DNA of 64,000 nucleotides from Paenibacillus polysaccharolyticus (GCF_900102085.1 NZ_FMVM01000012.1:62001-126000), one strand, 5' to 3'. Counted from the stretch's first letter, positions 49,856 through 58,821 are shown. The notes: generated by a model not told the origin, from the sequence alone. A program made the numbers and translations.

Positions 49856-51209
49856 GGATGTTGTTGTCCTCCTTCATTCCCCAGACCTGACAGTCCAGCT
49901 GTCCGTCCGCTAATTTGATCTTCACCGAGTCGCCCGGCTGTACATCATTTATGGATTTAATCAATTGCTGTTCCTGCTCATCGTAGACAAGACTATAACC
50001 ACGTGACATTACCTTCAGCGGACTGAGTGCATCCAGATGCCTTACCAGTGACTTCCACTCTTGTTGCTTGCTACGTGTAATTGATCTCATCGCAAGTTCA
50101 AGTTGCTTACGAGCGGCTGCATTATCCCGGCGTGCTGTATTCACTTGTTCCCGAGGATTAAACCGCTGTAAAGCTGTCCGCAACCGTTCTTGTTTTTCTC
50201 CCGTCCATTTCATTCGTGTATCCACACTTCGTTGCAAGCGTTGATGTAACATATCCAGACGTTCTGTATGCTGCATCAACGTTCTGCGCGGATGCACCAG
50301 CACGGGGGAGCGCTGAAGACGAGTTAGGCGTTCACGATGATATACGGCACGTTGCTTCAGACTGTTCTGTAACTGGCGCTGTCTTCGTGCAATCTGTTCC
50401 ATCAGCTCTGCACGATTCGGCACAGCAAGTTCCGCTGCCGCTGTTGGTGTCGCAGCACGTAAATCGGAAGCAAAGTCTGCAATCGTAAAGTCCGTTTCAT
50501 GACCAACCGCAGAGATCACTGGAATGGTTGAAGCTGCTATGGCTCGAGCTACAATTTCTTCATTAAAAGCCCACAGTTCTTCGAGTGATCCACCGCCCCG
50601 TCCTACAATAAGCACATCTGCTTCAGCCATATGGTTCAAGTTGTTTATTGCCTTGACGATGGATGGTGCAGCCCCTTTGCCTTGAACAAGCACCGGGTAC
50701 AATACAACTTTAGCCGATGGATACCTTCGTTGCAGTGTGATTATAATGTCACGAACAGCCGCTCCTGTAGGAGATGTTACAACACCAATCGTTTGTGGAT
50801 AACTTGGGATGGGTCTTTTGCGAGCAGGAGAGAATAATCCTTCGTCCTCCAGTTTCTTTTTCAGCTGCTCATAAGCCAGATATAGACTGCCTATACCATC
50901 TGGCTGCATATGTGTCGCATAAAATTGATACTGCCCGTCGCGTTCATATACCGAAACGTTACCACGCGCAATAACCCTTGCACCCTCCTTCGGTACAAAG
51001 GGTAAACGCTGATTATGCGATGCAAACATGATGGATTTAATCCGACTGTCCTTGTCCTTTAACGTAAAATACATGTGGCCGCTGGAGTGATGCGTGAAAT
51101 TGGATATCTCTCCGCGCAGCCAGACGTCCGACAGAACCTGATCCGATTCCAGTTTCATCCGGATATATCGGTTCAGGTCTTTAATAGAGTAAATTTTTTG
51201 CTCTGCCAC
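49845..51209 (-). CDS. xseA: Exodeoxyribonuclease VII large subunit
   Basis: Catalytic subunit of exonuclease VII. The N-terminal OB fold (residues about 5-100, VWLRGEISNFTHHSSGHMYF) binds single-stranded DNA. The catalytic region follows, with IGVVTSPTGAAVRDIIITL, DVLIVGRGGGSLEELWAFN and PVISAVGHETDFTIADFASD. A long coiled coil (residues about 270-390) and a C-terminal beta segment (VMSRGYSLVYD) complete the family architecture. The GTG start at 51209 is 10 bp after the folD stop; 454 aa is normal. Confidence 0.95.
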   Translation of the reverse strand: MAEQKIYSIKDLNRYIRMKLESDQVLSDVWLRGEISNFTHHSSGHMYFTLKDKDSRIKSIMFASHNQRLPFVPKEGARVIARGNVSVYERDGQYQFYATHMQPDGIGSLYLAYEQLKKKLEDEGLFSPARKRPIPSYPQTIGVVTSPTGAAVRDIIITLQRRYPSAKVVLYPVLVQGKGAAPSIVKAINNLNHMAEADVLIVGRGGGSLEELWAFNEEIVARAIAASTIPVISAVGHETDFTIADFASDLRAATPTAAAELAVPNRAELMEQIARRQRQLQNSLKQRAVYHRERLTRLQRSPVLVHPRRTLMQHTERLDMLHQRLQRSVDTRMKWTGEKQERLRTALQRFNPREQVNTARRDNAAARKQLELAMRSITRSKQQEWKSLVRHLDALSPLKVMSRGYSLVYDEQEQQLIKSINDVQPGDSVKIKLADGQLDCQVWGMKEDNNIHGE

Positions 51210-51219
51210 AGACAGTTAC

Positions 51220-52077
51220 CTAGGCCAATCCGTGAGCGCGTTTTGCCGCGATCAGAGTGTTCTGCATCAGCATGGTGATCGTCATTGGACCCACGCCGCC
51301 GGGAACAGGTGTAATTGGGCCAGAGACTTCTTTTACACTTTCAAAATCTACATCCCCTGCGAGTTTTCCGTTATCCAAACGATTCATGCCGACATCGATC
51401 ACAACAGCGCCTGGTTTAACATAATCGGCATCCACAAAATTGGCACGACCGATCGCTACGACCAGAATATCCGCTTGACGTGTAATTTCTTTCATATTAG
51501 CCGTACGGGAATGACACATCGTTACGGTTGCATTTTCACGTTGCAATAACAAGGACACCGGTTTACCTACAATGTTACTACGACCGATAACGACAGCGTG
51601 TTTACCGGACATTTCCAGACCCGTGCGTTTAATTAATTCAATGACACCTGCAGGTGTACATGGCAGCAAGCTGTCATCACCGATAACCAGATTCCCCACA
51701 TTCACTGGGTGGAATCCATCTACGTCTTTGTCTACAGCAATCGCATCGATTACCGCTTTCTCTTCAATGTGGCTCGGCAGTGGAAGCTGCACAAGAATAC
51801 CATTGATGGACTTCTGATTGTTCAGCTTGTCCACGAGAGCTAGCAAATCCGCTTGCGATGTACTTGCATCCAACCGATGTACTTCAGAGTAAAAGCCGAG
51901 GTCATGACATGCTTTTTCCTTATTACGCACATAAACTTGAGAAGCCGGATCTTCCCCCACGAGCACAACAGCCAGACCCGGCACTACTCCCTGTTCGCTT
52001 AGTTGTTTTACTTCTGCGGTCATGCTTGCGCGGAGCTCTTGGGATACTTCTTTACCGTTAATAATAGATGCTGTCAT
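51220..52077 (-). CDS. folD: Methylenetetrahydrofolate dehydrogenase/cyclohydrolase
   Basis: Bifunctional FolD interconverts 5,10-methylene- and 10-formyl-tetrahydrofolate, with NADP+. Motifs: LAVVLVGEDPASQVYVRNKEKA with the catalytic Lys, GILVQLPLPSHIEE, the NADP-binding HAVVIGRSNIVGKPVSLLL, and TPVPGGVGPMTITMLMQNT at the C-terminus. 285 aa is standard and the start follows AGGGAGAG. It lies between nusB and xseA, as in B. subtilis. Confidence 0.96.
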   Translation of the reverse strand: MTASIINGKEVSQELRASMTAEVKQLSEQGVVPGLAVVLVGEDPASQVYVRNKEKACHDLGFYSEVHRLDASTSQADLLALVDKLNNQKSINGILVQLPLPSHIEEKAVIDAIAVDKDVDGFHPVNVGNLVIGDDSLLPCTPAGVIELIKRTGLEMSGKHAVVIGRSNIVGKPVSLLLQRENATVTMCHSRTANMKEITRQADILVVAIGRANFVDADYVKPGAVVIDVGMNRLDNGKLAGDVDFESVKEVSGPITPVPGGVGPMTITMLMQNTLIAAKRAHGLA

Positions 52078-52179
52078 TGTAGTCTCTCTCCCTTATATGA
52101 ACATATATTAGATAAAACGATCTAGATACATCCTTACAGAAAAGCTGGCTTGTATACTCTACTCCATCAGAATGTTCCC

Positions 52180-52632
52180 TCAGGATAATTTTTGCTTGAT
52201 GCTATCCACTTCCTGAATCATGCGGCCAAGAACACCATTGACGAATTTGCCTGATTCATCTGTACCAAAGTACTTCGACAGTTCAATCGCTTCGTTGACA
52301 GAAACTTTTGCTGGTACATCATCACGGAATACCATCTCATAGGTGGACAAGCGCAAAATTTGGCGGTCTACACGAGACAATCGGCTTAGTTGCCAGCCTT
52401 TCAAATAATCCACAAGCAAACCATCAATCGCTTCCTTATGAGACCACGCACCTTGCACCATTTCGGTAACGTAGCTGCGCATTTTTTCTTCATCACGGAT
52501 TTCAACTTCCGTTTCATTTTCCTCAGCCGCTTCATTAATCAGCATATTTACCGCTTCAGACGCGCTTACTTCATTCATTTCCATTTGATACAGACTCTGT
52601 ACTGCAATTTCCCTTGCCAAACGTCTTTTCAT
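52180..52632 (-). CDS. nusB: Transcription antitermination factor NusB
   Basis: RNA-binding NusB acts with NusE (S10) at boxA in rRNA operons. The 150-aa all-helical protein has the N-terminal Arg-rich motif RRLAREIAVQSLYQMEMNEV, then the conserved LSRLSRVDRQILRLSTYEM and PAKVSVNEAIELSKYFGTDESGKFVNGVLG. The start is set at 52632, 7 nt after GGAGG; the upstream extension is not conserved. It follows the Asp23/AmaP module and precedes folD. Confidence 0.95.
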   Translation of the reverse strand: MKRRLAREIAVQSLYQMEMNEVSASEAVNMLINEAAEENETEVEIRDEEKMRSYVTEMVQGAWSHKEAIDGLLVDYLKGWQLSRLSRVDRQILRLSTYEMVFRDDVPAKVSVNEAIELSKYFGTDESGKFVNGVLGRMIQEVDSIKQKLS

Positions 52633-52847
52633 GTCCTGCCTCCTGCAGCGCTCAATCCCGAGCGTCATCATGCTTATTTTAAAATTCAAGAAACCACTTC
52701 ATTACCCTATACAGGATACCCATGGCTCCTCTCTGATATTGCGATCTCTTTTCACAAAAAAACCTGCGACACGTTTCCTCCAAAAATCGGGCAACTCAAA
52801 CTACAGTTCTATTTTCGGAAGAAACATATTGCAGGGTTCTGATAGGC

Positions 52848-53081
52848 TTATTTGAACGGACGCCAGCGATCTCCAAGCCATTGTCGTAACTCTCCCCAAG
52901 GGATGAACGAGCCTAGCTTCTCATCGCTTCGTCTGCCAAATGTATACCCGATGAACACCAAAAGTGCAAAGAACAACATATCCCAAAAACCGATCCAAAC
53001 ATAAAGAAATCCCAATAAAATACCAAAGGCAACGCCTAGAATACGTCCCTTGTAGCTATCCCAAAGCTCTTTCCACAACAT
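52848..53081 (-). CDS. DUF2273 small membrane protein
   Basis: A 77-aa protein with two membrane segments joined by a short turn (ILGVAFGILLGFLYVWIGFW and MLFFALLVFIGYTFG), the pattern of the DUF2273 family. Members are nearly always coded with AmaP and Asp23/Gls24 proteins, as here, and are thought to help place Asp23 at the membrane. It starts 14 bp after the amaP stop, behind AGGTGAG. The region 52690-52847 between it and nusB shows no clear terminator. Confidence 0.85.
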   Translation of the reverse strand: MLWKELWDSYKGRILGVAFGILLGFLYVWIGFWDMLFFALLVFIGYTFGRRSDEKLGSFIPWGELRQWLGDRWRPFK

Positions 53082-53095
53082 CAGTGAAACTCACC

Positions 53096-53635
53096 TCATT
53101 CCACGCGACTCTTGTAGTTAGGCGACTGGGTCACATTAGCGATATATACGGTTACAAAAGAAACAGGAATTCCTGTAATCTCTTGCACATGATCATGTAT
53201 CGCCTTTTGCAGATCCGTAGTCAGCGCCGGAATAGGTGTCTCCCCATCCACAACAGCCCGAATCTTAATCTCCAGTCCTGACTCCACCACACGGATGCGC
53301 GCTTTGACGTCACGTACTCCACGAAAACGGGAAGTAGCCTTCAAACAGAGATTTTCAATTGTCTCCATTGAAATCTGAACATCCCCGAACTCGGTACGTT
53401 GATCCACAGAAGGTAACGAGCCACGCTCGCGGCGAATCGAGATGTAGAAAAAACGTAAACTCAGGACAAACAAAATCGCTGCCGCGACAATGGACGCAAC
53501 AATAACATTTTGTTCCTGCTGGTAATTCAATTCGTATGGCAGCACACCGCTAATCAGTAAGATTACCGCTGCCGATATTGCTCCTACGCTTATGCTGTAT
53601 ATAAACAACAGAAGCCGATCCAGTATTTTAGCCAC
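53096..53635 (-). CDS. amaP: Alkaline shock response membrane anchor AmaP
   Basis: A membrane protein that anchors Asp23-type proteins. Two N-terminal membrane segments (LLLFIYSISVGAISAAVIL and VIVASIVAAAILFVLSL) are followed by a cytosolic Asp23-like domain (FGDVQISMETIENLCLKATS...). The GTG at 53635 is preferred, 11 nt after GGGAGG, giving 179 aa beginning (M)AKILDRLLLFIY as in the family; a GTG 3 codons earlier is too close. The DUF2273 gene follows at 14 bp. Confidence 0.88.
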   Translation of the reverse strand: MAKILDRLLLFIYSISVGAISAAVILLISGVLPYELNYQQEQNVIVASIVAAAILFVLSLRFFYISIRRERGSLPSVDQRTEFGDVQISMETIENLCLKATSRFRGVRDVKARIRVVESGLEIKIRAVVDGETPIPALTTDLQKAIHDHVQEITGIPVSFVTVYIANVTQSPNYKSRVE

Positions 53636-53721
53636 GAACTGCACAGCCTCCCTTGCTCACTCACATTGCTTAACTGCTGAAAAGCTTAACGTTGATCACC
53701 TTGTCCGTCTCAAGTGCATAA

Positions 53722-53772
53722 CGAAAGACCCGTCCAAGACGGGATAACCCCCGACAGAAGTGCCGGGGGAAA
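53722..53772 (-). other. Two hairpins between asp23 and amaP
   Basis: CCCCCGG/CCGGGGG (53749-53771) and CCCGTC/GACGGG (53725-53742) stand in tandem after the asp23 stop. The T-run is poor (CTTTCGTT), so they may act as an attenuator or RNA-stability element more than as a full stop. Confidence 0.5.
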
Positions 53773-53781
53773 TCTGTCTTA

Positions 53782-54192
53782 TTATTTTACACGTTGCGTG
53801 TTCAGGTCGATCTCTTCCACCTTTTCAGCACTCTTGAACTGAACGTCATGAATGTGAACATTCACTTCATTTACGTTCAATCCTGTCATGTTTTCAATGG
53901 AGCGCTTCACGTTTTGTTGGATTTCAGTAGCAACCTGCGGCAAACGGTATCCATATTCAATAATAACGGAAACATCCACTGCAGCTTCGCGTTGACCTAC
54001 TTCAACCTTAACTCCTTTTGAAAGGTTTTTGCGGCCGAGCAATTCCGCGAATCCACCTGCGAATCCACCGCTCATCCCAGCTACTCCTTTAACTTCCACA
54101 GTTGCAAGTCCAGCAATCACTTCGATAACTTCAGGTGCGATCTGGATTTCACCGATATCCGTGCGTTCAAATTCTGTCGGTAGTGTACTCAT
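53782..54192 (-). CDS. Asp23/Gls24 family protein (YqhY type)
   Basis: A 136-aa soluble protein of the alkaline-shock family, usually held at the membrane by AmaP. The signature reads GEIQIAPEVIEVIAGLATVE with GVAGMSG, followed by a long amphipathic segment and VNVHIHDVQF. In B. subtilis YqhY lies between accC and nusB, the same place. There, loss of YqhY perturbs acetyl-CoA carboxylase, so linkage to accBC has functional meaning. The start at 54192 follows AAAGGTG. A structured leader of about 160 nt precedes it, with its own promoter. Confidence 0.92.
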   Translation of the reverse strand: MSTLPTEFERTDIGEIQIAPEVIEVIAGLATVEVKGVAGMSGGFAGGFAELLGRKNLSKGVKVEVGQREAAVDVSVIIEYGYRLPQVATEIQQNVKRSIENMTGLNVNEVNVHIHDVQFKSAEKVEEIDLNTQRVK

Positions 54193-54204
54193 AAATGTTC
54201 AACA

Positions 54205-54352
54205 CACCTTTCGCGAGATAAGTTTGCGGCCATCCGTCAGGGTGCCGGTTCATTTTCAAAACACTCAGAACCCTTCCGGTCCGGCTTTACCGGAGCTCCT
54301 GCAACCATCCGCTAGAAGGCGGGCTTATCCGATGCAGGAGACATGCGCTCTT
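54205..54352 (-). promoter_or_regulatory. Structured leader RNA before asp23
   Basis: Three stem-loops follow each other on the minus strand: CTCCTGCA/TGCAGGAG with an inner CCGC/GCGG hairpin (54296-54340), TCCGG-TAAAG-CCGGA (54280-54294), and GGTTC/GAACC (54247-54272). The segment GCGGATGG recurs as GACGGATGG 90 nt later. No known riboswitch class is recognised. Confidence 0.5.
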
Positions 54353-54362
54353 ATTATTACAT

Positions 54363-54391
54363 ACTATATCATTTGGGCTAGATTATGACAA
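54363..54391 (-). promoter_or_regulatory. Sigma-A-type promoter of the asp23 unit
   Basis: TTGTCA, a 17-bp spacer and TATAGT on the minus strand, placed just after the accC stop and before the structured leader. Confidence 0.6.
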
Positions 54392-54409
54392 ACAAGTCCA
54401 ATATGACTG

Positions 54410-55753
54410 TTAAATCTCGTTTTCCTCGAGAAATTTAATATCAAAATCTCCGCGAATAAACGTTGGATGCTCCAGAAGTTTCTGATGGAAAGGAATCGTT
54501 GTTGAGATGCCTTCAATCGCGAATTCTGCCAAAGCACGCTTCATTTTGGCGATCGCTTCATCACGAGTTGCGCCCCAAACGATCAATTTTGCAATCATGG
54601 AGTCATAGAATGGTGAGATTGTGTAACCAGGGTACGCTGCGCTGTCTACCCGAACTCCAGGGCCACCCGGTGCAAGGTAAAAACCAATCTTGCCTGGTGC
54701 AGGCATAAAGTTACGGTCAGGATCTTCAGCGTTAATTCGGCATTCAATGGACCATCCGTTAATAACCACATCTTCCTGACGGAAAGATAACGGATTACCT
54801 TCGGCAACAGAGATCATTTCACGGATCAGATCGACACCCGTTACCATCTCGGTAACCGGATGTTCAACCTGAATACGAGTATTCATCTCCATAAAGTAGA
54901 ACTCCCCGTTTGGACTTAGAAGGAATTCCAGTGTACCGGCTCCGGAGTAATTCACCGCAAGTGCAGCTCGCACAGCAGCTTCTCCCATGAGCGTACGGAC
55001 TTCCTCGTTGATCACAGGACACGGTGCTTCCTCAACAAGCTTCTGACGACGGCGCTGAACCGAACAATCACGCTCGCCAAGATGCACGGCATTGCCGTGT
55101 TTGTCAGCCATAATCTGAATTTCAACGTGCTTCATGCCTGTCAGGAATTTCTCCAGATACACACCGGCGTTCCCGAATGCTTTCTGAGCTTCCTGCTGTG
55201 CAGCCGTGATTTGTTTTACCAATTGCTCTTCGTTTTCAGCGATCCGAATCCCTTTACCCCCACCACCAGCGGTAGCTTTGATAATGACAGGATACCCGAT
55301 ATCACGTCCAATCATAATCGCTTCTTCGGTAGTTTCTACAAGGCCGTCTGATCCAGGAATAACAGGTACGCCTGCATCCTTCATCGTCTGTTTCGCTACA
55401 GCCTTGTCACCCATCTTGGTAATAGCTTCCGGTGAAGGACCAATGAATGTAATGTTGCAGGAATCACAGATTTCCGCAAAATCAGCATTCTCTGCCAAGA
55501 AGCCGTATCCAGGGTGGATGGCGTCACATTCCGTCAAAGTAGCTACACTCATCAGGTTAGTAAAGTTAAGATAACTGTCTTTAGACAGTGTTGGTCCGAT
55601 ACAGTAGGCCTCGTCTGCAAGACGGACATGCAAGGAATCTTTGTCCGCTTCCGAGTAAACAGCCACTGTCGAAATGCCAAGCTCGCGGCAGGCACGAATA
55701 ATGCGCACAGCAATCTCACCACGATTGGCAATCAATATTTTATGGAATTTCAT
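54410..55753 (-). CDS. accC: Biotin carboxylase subunit of acetyl-CoA carboxylase
   Basis: AccC carboxylates the biotin on AccB with ATP and bicarbonate, the first step of fatty acid synthesis. ATP-grasp features: KATAGGGGKGIRIAENEEQL (Gly-rich loop), GAGTLEFLLSPNGEFYFMEMNTR, and the catalytic RIQVEHPVTEMVTGVDLI. The N-terminal biotin-carboxylase domain starts HKILIANRGEIAVRIIRAC. 447 aa is standard; the start follows AAGGAGG. It follows accB at 53 bp. Close placement with the Asp23 unit is conserved. Confidence 0.97.
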   Translation of the reverse strand: MKFHKILIANRGEIAVRIIRACRELGISTVAVYSEADKDSLHVRLADEAYCIGPTLSKDSYLNFTNLMSVATLTECDAIHPGYGFLAENADFAEICDSCNITFIGPSPEAITKMGDKAVAKQTMKDAGVPVIPGSDGLVETTEEAIMIGRDIGYPVIIKATAGGGGKGIRIAENEEQLVKQITAAQQEAQKAFGNAGVYLEKFLTGMKHVEIQIMADKHGNAVHLGERDCSVQRRRQKLVEEAPCPVINEEVRTLMGEAAVRAALAVNYSGAGTLEFLLSPNGEFYFMEMNTRIQVEHPVTEMVTGVDLIREMISVAEGNPLSFRQEDVVINGWSIECRINAEDPDRNFMPAPGKIGFYLAPGGPGVRVDSAAYPGYTISPFYDSMIAKLIVWGATRDEAIAKMKRALAEFAIEGISTTIPFHQKLLEHPTFIRGDFDIKFLEENEI

Positions 55754-55806
55754 TTCGTCTTTGTCCTCCTTCGAAGCTCATGCGGCTGCTATAAACCTGT
55801 AAACCG

Positions 55807-56283
55807 TTATTCCGGTTTTACCAGGAACAGAGGCTGTCCGTATTCGACAAGCTGTCCATTTTCAACCAGCACTTCAACGATTTCTCCCTTGATGTCCGCA
55901 TCAAGCTCGTTCATCAGTTTCATGGCTTCGATGATGCATACCGTTGTTTTCTCAACAACTTTATCACCCACACTCACAAAAGAACCAGCTTCCGGTGAGG
56001 AAGCTCTGTAAAATGTACCTACCATCGGAGATACAATTTTATGTAAATGACTTGTTGTATCGGCTTGCGGGGCAGCCTCGCTAACCACTGCGGTAGCAGC
56101 AGGTTGCACCTGAGGAGCAGCAATCACTTGCGGTTGTACGGCAGCAGCCTGTACGAACTCCGTTTTACCTGGTTTGCGAATCGACAAACGTGATCCTTCA
56201 TTTTCAATTTCCAATTCCTGAACAGAACTTTCATCAACCAATTTGATCAGTTCTTTAATTTCGCTCAATTTAAACATTTCCAT
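55807..56283 (-). CDS. accB: Biotin carboxyl carrier protein
   Basis: AccB carries biotin for acetyl-CoA carboxylase. The C-terminal biotinyl domain has the biotinylated Lys in CIIEAMKLMNELD, preceded by the thumb region. The N-terminal 40 residues (FKLSEIKELIKLVDESSVQE) are followed by a flexible Ala/Gln/Pro-rich linker. The start at 56283 follows GAAGGAG at 7 nt; 158 aa is typical. accB and accC form an operon in the same place as in B. subtilis, downstream of spoIIIA. Confidence 0.96.
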   Translation of the reverse strand: MEMFKLSEIKELIKLVDESSVQELEIENEGSRLSIRKPGKTEFVQAAAVQPQVIAAPQVQPAATAVVSEAAPQADTTSHLHKIVSPMVGTFYRASSPEAGSFVSVGDKVVEKTTVCIIEAMKLMNELDADIKGEIVEVLVENGQLVEYGQPLFLVKPE

Positions 56284-56365
56284 TATTCACTCCTTCGGCA
56301 TCATGCCAGTCTCACGAGGACGGTCATATGGCTTTTAGTATTATATCATAATCATTAAAAATGGA

Positions 56366-56400
56366 AAGAGCCCGAGAGTCGAACAGGCTCCCGGGGCTTC
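56366..56400 (-). terminator. Terminator of the spoIIIA operon
   Basis: AGCCCCGGGAG/CTCTCGGGCT stem followed by CTTTCC on the minus strand, just past spoIIIAH. Confidence 0.6.
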
Positions 56401-56416
56401 CTTATCACATTTCCGA

Positions 56417-57247
56417 TTACTGTTCTGTGACATATTGCACGCTGATTTTGTTCTGTGATACAGACAATTCTTTCATAACCAGATCAACAATAGAAACCGC
56501 CTGTTTAACGTCAAGTTTGTCACTCAGAACCACCACTTTATACTTGTCAGCCTCTTCTTGAACGACTGCATTTGCGAATTGCTGGGAAAGTGTCTCTTCA
56601 ATGCCTGTAATTTTGGCTTCTTTATCTTCAAGTACCCGGAGCTGTTCTGTTGCTTTTGCATTTTCTTCCGGTGTTTTACTAAGATCTCCTGCAATGGTCA
56701 TCAATTCCTCGTACTTACGGTTGTTACTCTCTTCACGCTGCCACTGGTAATTCTGGAACTGACTGCTTGCCGACACAGCCGTATTTTGCTGTTCCATCTC
56801 TTTTAGCACTTCTTCATCTGTTTTAGCAGCAGTCCCCTCTGTTTTCCCTTCCGTTGCTGGGGTAGTCACCGCTCCTTTTTCCGCACTACTTTCTGACTTT
56901 TGATCCGTTTCTCCTTCTTTGCTGCCTGGTTCAGTAGCAGGTGTTTTTTCTGTGCTTCCGGCTTCCTTACCTTCTGCGCCAGTAGTGTTCTCAGCCGGGG
57001 TCGCCGCACCGGAATCACCCTTAATCTCTCCGCTGTTCACGACCTCGTTGATCACCAGACCTTCTGTTGGATCAAGAATACCAGCAGTTTCCTTTGCCTC
57101 GCCTTGTTTCATCGCATCTACTTGCTGGCTGTCTGCTACAGGGGGATTAACGGGCCCGGAATCTTCAGTAAAGAGATAATAGGCGGACAAGATAACCATT
57201 AGACTCAGCATGGAAACGAGCCATATTGTTTGACGTTTGTTATTCAT
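56417..57247 (-). CDS. spoIIIAH: Stage III sporulation protein AH
   Basis: Mother-cell half of the SpoIIIAH-SpoIIQ channel that links mother cell and forespore. One N-terminal membrane segment (IWLVSMLSLMVILSAYYLF, residues 8-26), then the secretin-like ring-building domain at the C-terminus (about residues 165-276, with SVDLV/ISVQYV strands). Between them lies a long Ala/Thr/Glu/Gly-rich linker (about residues 60-150, with repeats of TPATE-type), so the 276 aa exceed the about 218 aa of the B. subtilis protein. The start follows GAGGAGG. It is the last gene of the operon. Confidence 0.93.
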   Translation of the reverse strand: MNNKRQTIWLVSMLSLMVILSAYYLFTEDSGPVNPPVADSQQVDAMKQGEAKETAGILDPTEGLVINEVVNSGEIKGDSGAATPAENTTGAEGKEAGSTEKTPATEPGSKEGETDQKSESSAEKGAVTTPATEGKTEGTAAKTDEEVLKEMEQQNTAVSASSQFQNYQWQREESNNRKYEELMTIAGDLSKTPEENAKATEQLRVLEDKEAKITGIEETLSQQFANAVVQEEADKYKVVVLSDKLDVKQAVSIVDLVMKELSVSQNKISVQYVTEQ

Positions 57248-57315
57248 TTAGAAGTTCCTCCTCAAAAATAGGGTTGATTCTGACAACACATCTCTTCTTA
57301 TCATCATTCAAAGCT

Positions 57316-57954
57316 TTAATCCTGTTTGCGCGGAACAACCGAGATCCGGTAAGCCGCTACGTTCAAACCTTTTTCAACGGCATCTGTAATGAGGTCTTTC
57401 ACAACCTTGTTCTCTGCACCTTTTGCCACCACCAGCACTCCGCGGATTTGCGGTTTCAGCTTTTTCGTGACAATGGGTGTCTGATCCCCTGATAATTCAT
57501 ACGTAATGATCTCACCGTCACGGGTATATTGCGTCATATGCCGTTTACCGCCATTGGCATCCGTCTCTTCGGTAAGCTGCTGTGAATCTTTGACGTTCCG
57601 CTGCACCACGAGTTCTTCCGTAGAATCCACGGTAACCATCACATCCACAGTGCCTACACCAACGATATTTTCCAACACGCCTTTGATCTTGTCTTCGAAT
57701 GCCACTTCAATCGCCTGAAAAGGGTTTTCTTCCAACAAACCATTTTGCATCGTCGACATGGAAGTAGCTTGTTCTGGTGGTTCACGACCGATGTTTTCAG
57801 AATCGATCTTTTTGACGTTGACAAAGGAATTAAAGAGCATGATGCCCACACCGATCAGTCCCAAAATGATTAACCACCGTAAGGTTTGACTGCGCTTCGC
57901 ACCACCTTCACCGCCACCCATCCAGCTTTCCAGCTTTTTGAACCAGTGTTTCAT
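57316..57954 (-). CDS. spoIIIAG: Stage III sporulation protein AG
   Basis: Forms the large ring of the feeding channel in the mother-cell membrane. One N-terminal membrane segment (WLIILGLIGVGIMLFNSFV, residues about 28-47) is followed by a ring-building motif domain (VGVGTVDVMVTVDSTEELVV and the C-terminal VKDLITDAVEKGLNVAAYRI). 212 aa compares with about 229 in B. subtilis. The AAAGGAGG site is strong and the gene follows spoIIIAF at 15 bp. Confidence 0.94.
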   Translation of the reverse strand: MKHWFKKLESWMGGGEGGAKRSQTLRWLIILGLIGVGIMLFNSFVNVKKIDSENIGREPPEQATSMSTMQNGLLEENPFQAIEVAFEDKIKGVLENIVGVGTVDVMVTVDSTEELVVQRNVKDSQQLTEETDANGGKRHMTQYTRDGEIITYELSGDQTPIVTKKLKPQIRGVLVVAKGAENKVVKDLITDAVEKGLNVAAYRISVVPRKQD

Positions 57955-57969
57955 CGGACCGCCTCCTTT

Positions 57970-58821
57970 TCAGAGCACTTCTGCATTTTCTCTCTCCGTC
58001 ACTCGCACCTGGCTCGCATCAACTTCCCACTTCTCCTTGAGCAATGTGATAATTTGTACTGCGTGTTCAGACCGTGAAACACTAGTTTGCTTAACGTTTG
58101 AATCTTCACTATCATTCCAGGTAACGGAGGGTTCGGATGCTTGATTAGAAGCTACCTGATCTCTCTTTGGTTGCTCGGATCGCTGGCCGTTTGACTCAAT
58201 CTGTATATTCTTAATTTCAACTGGATCAATCTCCACAGGTTGAGTACTCGGGTAATTTTCATCATGTTCTAACGAATCTTTGGTTTCTGTCATCGGGCTG
58301 CTGCTCACAAGTTCAGCCACATCCGAATCCTGTCTCGAATCACCCTTTCCACTTGCTAGTTGCACCTCCACATGCTGAATGACAGGCAGTTCAACAGAAG
58401 TGGTTGCTTGGGTATCCGAATTTGATTTCTTCATCGCCAGTTGCACCTCAACCGACTGAACCTTTGCGCCAGTTGTCTCTTCAATCTGACCTTTCATAAC
58501 GTTAGCGAGTTCCTTCGCCGTCCACTTTAGGGACTGTTGTTGTTCACTCGCCTGCATTCGCTTCCCTTGAGCCAGAATCTGCTCCAGTGTGGCTTGCCGG
58601 TCAGGAGGTGCATCCATTGCGGTCATGGCGCGTTTTAGTTCCCCTACCGGATCACTTTTCAACAGTTTCGTGATGGGGGATAACAAGGTCAGTAGGATGA
58701 GAAGGCTCAGCACAAGCTTGACATACCGTTCCATGGAACGATTCGGGAGTAGCATATCTACAAACGTTGCCAGTAAAACGATCATGATCAGATCCTGCAG
58801 CCAGTTGCTCAGCCACCCCAT
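57970..58821 (-). CDS. spoIIIAF: Stage III sporulation protein AF
   Basis: Membrane protein of the SpoIIIA complex with two N-terminal segments (LIMIVLLATFVDMLLPN and LVLSLLILLTLLSPITKLL) and a C-terminal RBM-like domain (IITLLKEKWEVDASQVRVTE). The 283 aa are longer than the about 206 of B. subtilis SpoIIIAF: an extra Asp/Ser/Gln-rich stretch of some 80 residues lies before the C-terminal end. The start follows AAAGGGG. It lies 31 bp after spoIIIAE. Confidence 0.92.
   Translation of the reverse strand: MGWLSNWLQDLIMIVLLATFVDMLLPNRSMERYVKLVLSLLILLTLLSPITKLLKSDPVGELKRAMTAMDAPPDRQATLEQILAQGKRMQASEQQQSLKWTAKELANVMKGQIEETTGAKVQSVEVQLAMKKSNSDTQATTSVELPVIQHVEVQLASGKGDSRQDSDVAELVSSSPMTETKDSLEHDENYPSTQPVEIDPVEIKNIQIESNGQRSEQPKRDQVASNQASEPSVTWNDSEDSNVKQTSVSRSEHAVQIITLLKEKWEVDASQVRVTERENAEVL

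Noticed and set aside
54205..54352. T-box or known riboswitch before asp23
   Set aside because: No AGGGTGG/ACCGCG T-box motif and no conserved core of the FMN, SAM, TPP, lysine or cyclic-di-GMP classes was found.
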